Origin: Lichenibacterium ramalinae
GTDB taxonomy: Bacteria > Pseudomonadota > Alphaproteobacteria > Rhizobiales > Beijerinckiaceae
Assembly: GCF_004137085.1 (NCBI RefSeq)
Contig: NZ_QYBC01000009.1
Coordinates: 162,020-226,019, forward strand
DNA: 64,000 nt
Direction of reading: 5' to 3'
Part shown: positions 58,760-64,000 of the stretch, in pieces
Numbering within the stretch: the first letter of the stretch is position 1
Layout of the letters: every line of letters starts with the position of its first letter
The notes under the pieces: model-generated
What the model saw: only the letters and a program-made list of their open reading frames with translations
Database searches by the model: none
Told to the model about the DNA's origin: nothing
Translations under genes and position numbers: made by a program

Positions 58760-59881
58760 ATGGCCGGACAGGTGAAGATCGCCGGGATCGAGATCAGCCA
58801 TCACCGGCTGCCGCTCGACCCGCCCTTCAACGCCAGCTGGGACACCCAGCCGCGCCGGTCCTTCGACGCCACGATCGTGCGCGTCCACACGGATGCGGGC
58901 CTCACCGGCATCGCGTCCGGCGACGCCATGCTGGGCTTCGCCGGCCACGAGCACCTCTTCGTCGGGCAGGACGCGCTCGCCATCGAGCGCCACTGGCGCA
59001 TCCTCGACAACATCCAGTTCCACTGGGGCCGGCCCTGGCCGCTTGACCTCGCCCTGTGGGACCTCGCCGGCAAGATCACCGGCCAGCCGGTGTGGCGCCT
59101 GCTCGGCGGGCGGAACGGCACCGTGAAGGCCTATGCCTCCTCGGGCACGTTGCGCGCCCCGGCCGAACTCGCCGATGCCGCCGAGCGCTACCTGGGCCTG
59201 GGCTTCCCGGCCCTGAAGATCCGCTTCCACCGCGGCGACTGGCGCGCCGACATCGCGGCGCTGGAAGCCGTGCGGGCGCGGGTCGGCGCCAAGCTCGACC
59301 TCATGGTCGACTGCAACCAGGGCTGGCGCATGTCCTGGGACGCCTACGGGTCCTGGAGCCTGAAGGACGCCCTGCAGGTCGGGCGCGAGCTCGAACGGCT
59401 CGGCGTCTACTGGATGGAGGAGCCGCTGCACCGGGGCGACCGCGAGGGCATGCGCCGGCTGCGCGACGCGCTCGACGTGCGGATCGCCGGGGGCGAGATG
59501 ACGCGCGAGCTCTACGAGTTCCGCGACCTCGTCGCCGAGGGCTGCCTCGACGTGATCCAACCCGATGCCGCGCTGGTCGGCGGCATCACGGGGCTGCGCC
59601 GCGTCGCCGCCATGGCGGAAGCCCACAACCTCGTCTTCACGCCCCACACCTGGACCAACGGCATCGGCGTGCTGGCCAATGCCCATCTGGTGGCGGGCGT
59701 CGCGGAAGTGCCCTTCCTGGAATTCCCCTTCGACCCGCCCGAATGGAGCCTCGAGCGGCGCGACTTCGCCATGGCCGAGCCCCTGCGGGTGGACGGCCGG
59801 GGCGAGATCGCCCTCGGCGAGGCGCCGGGCCTCGGCTTCGCGCTCGCCGAGGACCTCCTCGCCCGCACCCGCGTCGGCTGA
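58760..59881 (+). CDS. Mandelate racemase/muconate lactonizing enzyme-family protein
   Basis: The 373-residue enolase-superfamily enzyme has an N-terminal capping domain and a barrel with metal ligands Asp in LMVDCNQGW, Glu in YWMEEPL and Glu in RIAGGEMTRE. The catalytic Lys motif is ALKIRFHR (KxR instead of the common KxK), and a His is in FTPHTWTNG. It should abstract a proton alpha to a carboxylate, giving racemisation or dehydration of a sugar acid or related acid. It lies 23 bp after the aldehyde dehydrogenase and is translated in the same run. Confidence 0.9.
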   Translation: MAGQVKIAGIEISHHRLPLDPPFNASWDTQPRRSFDATIVRVHTDAGLTGIASGDAMLGFAGHEHLFVGQDALAIERHWRILDNIQFHWGRPWPLDLALWDLAGKITGQPVWRLLGGRNGTVKAYASSGTLRAPAELADAAERYLGLGFPALKIRFHRGDWRADIAALEAVRARVGAKLDLMVDCNQGWRMSWDAYGSWSLKDALQVGRELERLGVYWMEEPLHRGDREGMRRLRDALDVRIAGGEMTRELYEFRDLVAEGCLDVIQPDAALVGGITGLRRVAAMAEAHNLVFTPHTWTNGIGVLANAHLVAGVAEVPFLEFPFDPPEWSLERRDFAMAEPLRVDGRGEIALGEAPGLGFALAEDLLARTRVG

Positions 59882-59916
59882 CCCCGGTGAAGCCGCGCCC
59901 CGCCAGCCGGCATGCG

Positions 59917-60894
59917 ATGGACCGGCAATGGCTGCCGCTCAACGCCCTGCGGGCCTTCGAGGCGGCGGGCCGGCTCGGCAGCTTCACGGCCGCCGCCGCC
60001 TCCCTCACGGTGGCGCAGAGCGCGGTGAGCCGCCACGTCATCGCGCTCGAACGGTTCCTCGGCGTGCCGCTGTTCGAGCGGCGGCCGGGGCAGCTCGCCC
60101 TCACCGAGGCCGGCCGCCACCTGCTGCCCGCCGTGACGCGCGGCTTCGACCGCATCGACGGGGCGCTGGGCGAGATCATCGCCGAGCGCGGCACGCCGCG
60201 CCGCATGCTGCGGCTGGCGCTGCCGCCGAGCTTCGCGCTGCAGCTCGCCGTGCCGATCCTGCGCGACTTCCGCGCCGAACATCCCGAACTCGCCATCGAG
60301 ATCGGCACCCGCGTCGCCGGCGAGGGGGAGGGCGGCATCGCGGTCGCGTATTCCGAGCCGAAGGTGTCGGACGCCATCAACGACCTCCTGTGGATGGAGC
60401 GCCTCGCCGTCGTCTGCGCGCCGGCCGCCATCGTCGCCGGCGCGTCCTCGGGCGCAGGCGCGTCATCGGTCGAAGGCGCGTCCTCGGCCGACGCGGCGCC
60501 CGACCTCGCCGCCCTCGTGGCGCGGCACGACATCCTGCACGTGCGCCTCGGCGGCAGGCCGCACGGCCACATGTGGCGGGCGATGGCGCGGGCGGCGGGG
60601 CGGCCCGACCTCGCGGTCGACGGCGGCCTCGTCTTCGACACCGCGCAGCTCGCCGTGCAATACGCCCTGGCGGGCGACGGCCTCGCCCTGGTCGATCCGG
60701 CGCTGTTCCGCGACGACCTCGCCGCCGGCCGGCTGGTGGCGCCCTTCGAGACGCGGCTCGCCTCGGGCTACGGCTACTACCTCGTGACGGCGCCCGAGGA
60801 CCTCGACGAGGCCGTGGCGCTGTTCCGCTCCTGGCTGATCCGGCGCTTCGCCGGGCCGGCCCGGTCCGAGGGCGAGGCGGAGGCGGCGCCGTGA
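59917..60894 (+). CDS. LysR-family transcriptional regulator
   Basis: The 325-residue regulator has an N-terminal winged helix-turn-helix (LNALRAFEAAGRLGSFTAAA then TVAQSAVSRHVIALERFLGV) and the LysR substrate-binding domain. It resembles GcvA-type regulators. An Ala/Ser/Gly-rich insertion (ASSGAGASSVEGASSADAAP) interrupts the domain near residue 180. The ATG at 59917 is preferred; a GTG ten codons upstream is possible. Unusually, it is read in the same direction as the genes it may control. Confidence 0.92.
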   Translation: MDRQWLPLNALRAFEAAGRLGSFTAAAASLTVAQSAVSRHVIALERFLGVPLFERRPGQLALTEAGRHLLPAVTRGFDRIDGALGEIIAERGTPRRMLRLALPPSFALQLAVPILRDFRAEHPELAIEIGTRVAGEGEGGIAVAYSEPKVSDAINDLLWMERLAVVCAPAAIVAGASSGAGASSVEGASSADAAPDLAALVARHDILHVRLGGRPHGHMWRAMARAAGRPDLAVDGGLVFDTAQLAVQYALAGDGLALVDPALFRDDLAAGRLVAPFETRLASGYGYYLVTAPEDLDEAVALFRSWLIRRFAGPARSEGEAEAAP

Positions 60895-60991
60895 CGCCCG
60901 GCGGGCGGCAGCGGACGACGACGGCGCGTGCCCCGAGGCCCGCCGAAGCGCGACCCGAACATTCATTCCCTCTTCCGGAAGGTGCCCCGCC

Positions 60992-63400
60992 ATGAAGACG
61001 CAGGCCAGGGTCGTGATCATCGGCGGGGGCGTCGTCGGCGCCAGCGTGCTCTACCACCTCGCCAGGGCGGGCTGGACCGACACGCTGCTGATCGAGCGCG
61101 CCGAACTCACCGCGGGCTCCACCTGGCACGCGGCCGGCGGCATCCACACCGTCAACGGCGACGCCACGTTGAGCCGCCTTCAGCAATATACGATCCAGCT
61201 CTATCGCGAGATCGAGGAGGAATCGGGCCAAAGCTGCGGCCTCCACCTCACGGGCGGCATCATGCTGGCCGGCACGCCCGAGCGGCTGGATTGGCTGAAG
61301 ATGGTGCGGGCCCGCGGCCGCACCCTCGGCATGGACCTCGAACTCCTGTCGGCCGCCGAAGCCAAGCGCCTCTTCCCGCTGATGGACGAGCGCCGTTTCG
61401 TGGGCGCGCTCTACGACCCCGTCGAGGGCCACGTCGACCCCTACGGCGTCACCCACGCCTACGCCAAATGCGCCCAGAAGCGCGGCGCCGCCATCGAGCG
61501 CCATTGCCGCGTGACGGACCTCCTCCGCCGCCCCGACGGCGCCTGGGACGTCGTCACCGAGAAGGGCACGGTCGTGGCCGAGCACGTCGTCAATGCCGGC
61601 GGGCTCTGGGCCCGCGAGGTCGGCCGCATGGTGGGGCTGGAACTGCCGGTGCTCGCCATGGAGCACCATTACCTCATCACCGAGGACATGCCGGAGCTGG
61701 TGGGCCAGCCCGAACAGCTCCACTGCATCGACTTCGAGGGCGAGATCTACATGCGCCAGGAGCGGGGCGGCATGCTGATGGGCACCTACGAGCGGGAGGG
61801 CAAGCCCTGGTCCGAACGCGTCACCCCCTGGGACTTCGGCCAGAACCTGCTGCCCGACGACCTCGACCGCATCTCGGCCAGCCTCGAGGTCGGCTTCGAA
61901 CATTTCCCCGCCATCGCGACCGCCGGGTTGAAGAAGGTCGTCAACGGCCCCTTCACCTTCACGCCCGACGGCAATCCCCTGGTCGGTCCCGTGAAGGGTC
62001 TGCCCGGCTTCTGGACCGCCTGCGGCGTGATGGCGGGCTTCAGCCAGGGCGGCGGCGTCGGCCTGGCGCTCGCCAACTGGATGGTCGAGGGCGATCCCGG
62101 CCACGACGTCTGGGCCATGGACGTCGCCCGCTACGGCGACTGGACCACCATGGCCTACACCAATGCCAAGGTGCGCGAGAACTATTCGCGCCGGTTCCGC
62201 ATCCGCTTCCCCAACGAGGAGTTGCCGGCGGCCCGGCCGCTGCGCACGACGCCGGTCTACGACAGGCTCGCCGCCGAGGGGGCGCGCTTTGGTGCCTATG
62301 GGGGGCTCGAAGTCCCGCTCTGGTTCGCGCCGCCCGGCGCGCCGGAGGAGCGCGTCACCTTTCTGCGCTCGGAAGCCCACGCGGCCGTCGGGGCCGAGTG
62401 CCGGGCCGTGCGCGAGGGGGTCGGCCTCATCGAGATCTCCTCCTACGGCAAGTTCGAGGTCTCGGGCGCGGGCGCCGAGCGCTTCCTGGCCGGCACGATG
62501 GCGGGGCGGATCCCCGCCGTCGGCCGCATGGCGCTCGCCCCCATGCTGGACCACCGCGGCAAGCTCATCGGCGACTTCACCCTGGCGCGCCTCGCCCCCG
62601 ACAGCTTCTTAGTCGTCGGCACGCTGGCGGCCGAAGCCTATTACCTGCGCTGGTTCGAAGCCTTCCTCACGCCGGACGTGACGGTGCGCGCCTGCGCCGC
62701 CGAATGGGTCGGCTTCTCGGTCGCCGGCCCGGCGAGCCGCGCCCTGTTGCAGGCGCTGGTGACGGTGGACCTCGCCACCGAGGCCTTCCCGTTCATGAGC
62801 TTCGCCGAGATGGAGGTCGGCCCCGTGCGGGCCCGCGTGGGCCGGGTGAGCTTCACGGGCGACCTCGGCTACGAGATCTGGTGCCGCGCCGACGACCAGC
62901 GCGCCCTCCACACGGCGCTGCGCGACGCCGGCGCGCCGCTGGGCCTCAAGCCCGTCGGCGGCCGGGCGCTCGACGCGCTGCGGCTCGAGAAGGGCTTCGG
63001 CACCTGGGCGCGCGAGTTCCGCCCCGTCTACGGCCCCGACGAGGCGGGCCTCGGCCGGTTCGTCGAGTGGCGGCGCGAGGGGTTCGTCGGGCGCGAGGCG
63101 GCGCTCGCCGCCCGCGACGCCGGCGGCGGCGCGCTGCGCCTCGTCGGCTTCGCCGTCGAGGCCGAGGACGCCGATGCCATCGGCGACGAGCCGGTCTGGC
63201 ACGACGGCGCCGTGGTCGGGGCCGTGACCTCCGGCGGCTACGGCCACGGCGTCGGGCTGTCGCTGGCGCTCGGCTACGTGCCGCGACACCTCTGCGAGGC
63301 CGTCGACGGCTTCGAGATCGAGATCATGGGCGAGCGGCGCCGGGCGCGGCGCCTCGACGGCCCGGCCTTCGACCCCGCCGGCGCCCGCATGCGGTCGTGA
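60992..63400 (+). CDS. FAD-dependent oxidoreductase with GcvT domain (dimethylglycine/sarcosine dehydrogenase-like)
   Basis: The 802-residue two-domain protein has an N-terminal FAD amino acid oxidase domain (VVIIGGGVVGASVLYHLARAG; ELTAGSTWHAAGGIHTVNG) and a C-terminal folate-binding GcvT domain (residues 430-800, with SFTGDLGYEIWCRADD and EKGFGTWAREF). Such proteins oxidise dimethylglycine or sarcosine and pass the one-carbon unit to tetrahydrofolate. Betaine or choline degradation is a reasonable setting given the neighbouring aldehyde dehydrogenase, but no betaine methyltransferase is present. The ATG at 60992 is preceded by CGGAAGG. Confidence 0.92.
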   Translation: MKTQARVVIIGGGVVGASVLYHLARAGWTDTLLIERAELTAGSTWHAAGGIHTVNGDATLSRLQQYTIQLYREIEEESGQSCGLHLTGGIMLAGTPERLDWLKMVRARGRTLGMDLELLSAAEAKRLFPLMDERRFVGALYDPVEGHVDPYGVTHAYAKCAQKRGAAIERHCRVTDLLRRPDGAWDVVTEKGTVVAEHVVNAGGLWAREVGRMVGLELPVLAMEHHYLITEDMPELVGQPEQLHCIDFEGEIYMRQERGGMLMGTYEREGKPWSERVTPWDFGQNLLPDDLDRISASLEVGFEHFPAIATAGLKKVVNGPFTFTPDGNPLVGPVKGLPGFWTACGVMAGFSQGGGVGLALANWMVEGDPGHDVWAMDVARYGDWTTMAYTNAKVRENYSRRFRIRFPNEELPAARPLRTTPVYDRLAAEGARFGAYGGLEVPLWFAPPGAPEERVTFLRSEAHAAVGAECRAVREGVGLIEISSYGKFEVSGAGAERFLAGTMAGRIPAVGRMALAPMLDHRGKLIGDFTLARLAPDSFLVVGTLAAEAYYLRWFEAFLTPDVTVRACAAEWVGFSVAGPASRALLQALVTVDLATEAFPFMSFAEMEVGPVRARVGRVSFTGDLGYEIWCRADDQRALHTALRDAGAPLGLKPVGGRALDALRLEKGFGTWAREFRPVYGPDEAGLGRFVEWRREGFVGREAALAARDAGGGALRLVGFAVEAEDADAIGDEPVWHDGAVVGAVTSGGYGHGVGLSLALGYVPRHLCEAVDGFEIEIMGERRRARRLDGPAFDPAGARMRS

Positions 63401-63488
63401 GCCCGGGGGCGGAGGGATTCCGATTCCGTTATGGTTTCGCTGCCATGGACGGGGCGGGACGCCTTTGACCGAAACACCCGAGGCCACG

Positions 63489-63620
63489 ATGAAACTCTGT
63501 GTTGCCCTGATCGCCCTGACCCTGACCTGCGTGTCCATCGGCGGCTGCGCCGGCCCGCGCCCGTGCCCCGTCGGCACCCACCCCGGCCCCTACGGCCACC
63601 GCTGCTTCCTCAACGGCTGA
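63489..63620 (+). CDS. Small lipoprotein (43 aa)
   Basis: This short ORF starts at the ATG at 63489 and ends at a TGA at 63618-63620. The product, MKLCVALIALTLTCVSIGGC followed by AGPRPCPVGTHPGPYGHRCF, has a hydrophobic signal, a lipobox-like IGGC at residue 20, and a Cys-Pro-Gly-His-rich mature part of about 23 residues. It looks like a small entericidin-like or unknown lipoprotein. The length makes gene callers miss it. Expression is not proven. Confidence 0.55.
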   Translation: MKLCVALIALTLTCVSIGGCAGPRPCPVGTHPGPYGHRCFLNG

Positions 63621-63634
63621 CCGCGTGATGTCCC

Positions 63635-63742
63635 CTTCTCCCGCCTGCGGGAGAAGGTGGTTCCTTCGTGCGCTGCCCTTCTCCCGCCTGCGGGAGAAGC
63701 CGGCCCCGTCGTGCGCTGCCCTTCTCCCGCCCGCGGGAGAAG
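63635..63742. repeat. Three tandem 43-bp palindromic units
   Basis: The palindrome CTTCTCCCGC-nn-GCGGGAGAAG occurs at 63635, 63678 and 63721, exactly 43 bp apart. Each is joined by a GC-rich spacer; the third is followed by GGTGGCCCCGCGCAGCGGGG and TCGGATGAGGGG, the same tail as at 31047-31075. This is a REP-like dispersed element, here in a triple array. Confidence 0.88.
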
Positions 63743-63860
63743 GTGGCCCCGCGCAGCGGGGTCGGATGAGGGGACGAGGCAGCCGGGGGAGAGTCCCGTG
63801 ATTCCCTTGCCCCCTGGCCGCCGAGTCCGGCCCACCGGCGGCGAGTCCGAACGCTGCCTC

Positions 63861-63919
63861 CGAATTTTGCACTTTTGTGAATTTCGGCGTTGACGGGCTC
63901 GGCTGGTGGGTTCTATAAA
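63861..63919 (+). promoter_or_regulatory. Strong promoter, probably of an rRNA operon beyond the edge
   Basis: TTGACG at 63890-63895 and CTATAAA at 63913-63919 are spaced 17-18 bp apart. An AT-rich stretch upstream (CGAATTTTGCACTTTTGTGA, 63861-63880) could act as an UP element. The downstream ACCGCTCATCGACGGCGGCG resembles leaders of rRNA operons in Hyphomicrobiales as I recall them. No rRNA is in the window, so the target is inferred. Confidence 0.6.
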
Positions 63920-64000
63920 CCGCTCATCGACGGCGGCGCTGCTGAGGCGGCCCGCGGGTTTCGACGCTTCCGAGCTTCGGTTTGGTGGTCATCGCCCGGC

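Noticed and set aside
63635..63742. A CRISPR array
   Set aside because: Three copies at 43 bp look regular, but the spacers are similar GC-rich sequence, the unit is a REP palindrome also found singly elsewhere, and no cas gene is near.

Overview
The window is about 70 percent GC, densely coding, and reads as chromosome of an alphaproteobacterium of the Hyphomicrobiales, most like Methylobacteriaceae or Beijerinckiaceae. The evidence is a ctrA-chpT cell-cycle region with clustered GANTC sites, an atpI-B-E-F'-F operon, a phaR/phaA pair, an FrcBCA-type sugar transporter, three DUF6894-type proteins, and short CTTCTCCCGC...GCGGGAGAAG palindromes of a kind common in these genomes. No transposase, phage gene, CRISPR array or tRNA was seen. 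This placement rests on gene content only.

Layout. 1-7 kb: the 3' part of an MGH1-like glucosidase, a cupin, and a PaoABC-type molybdenum aldehyde oxidoreductase operon. 7-15 kb: small envelope and unknown proteins, a Tat-signal SDR oxidoreductase, a DUF4142 protein, a tyrosine-rich unknown, a luciferase-like monooxygenase and two secreted proteins. 15-21 kb: trpS, phaR, a thiolase (phaA) without phaB, two small charged proteins, a DUF6894 gene with a hairpin leader, and asd. 21-28 kb: a Ca2+/H+ antiporter, fliJ, ctrA with a long promoter region, a CheY-like regulator, chpT, a cysQ-like phosphatase and a CBS protein. 28-33 kb: pgeF, midA and lgt as one operon, then a GST and a catalase-like protein. 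33-38 kb: a DoxX-like membrane protein, a CUT2 sugar ABC transporter and two more DUF6894 genes. 38-41 kb: the F0 ATP synthase operon. 41-45 kb: a legumain-like C13 protease, gyrB, and a gamma-glutamylcyclotransferase. 45-51 kb: exopolysaccharide genes (glycosyltransferase, rfbA, nucleotide-sugar dehydrogenase) and a PPK2 kinase. 51-53 kb: a compact exosortase-like locus of substrate, sortase and accessory. 53-56 kb: bioY and a UbiB-family kinase. 56-63 kb: a same-strand catabolic cluster (Fe-alcohol dehydrogenase, aldehyde dehydrogenase, enolase-superfamily enzyme, LysR regulator, dimethylglycine/sarcosine dehydrogenase-like enzyme). 63.4-64 kb: a 43-aa lipoprotein, a triple palindromic repeat, and a strong promoter that probably drives an rRNA operon beyond the edge.

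The most interesting locus is the exosortase trio at 51.2-53.3 kb. A secreted Gly/Thr-rich protein with a C-terminal sorting-like tail overlaps a divergent membrane exosortase that keeps a Cys-Arg-His triad, followed by a secreted accessory protein of unknown type. It lies near polysaccharide genes, as exosortase loci often do. Also notable are the GANTC cluster before ctrA, the nested hairpin before one DUF6894 gene, a Tat-exported SDR enzyme, the secreted C13 protease, and several short in-phase or non-coding tandem repeats (14, 18, 22, 24 and 43 bp).
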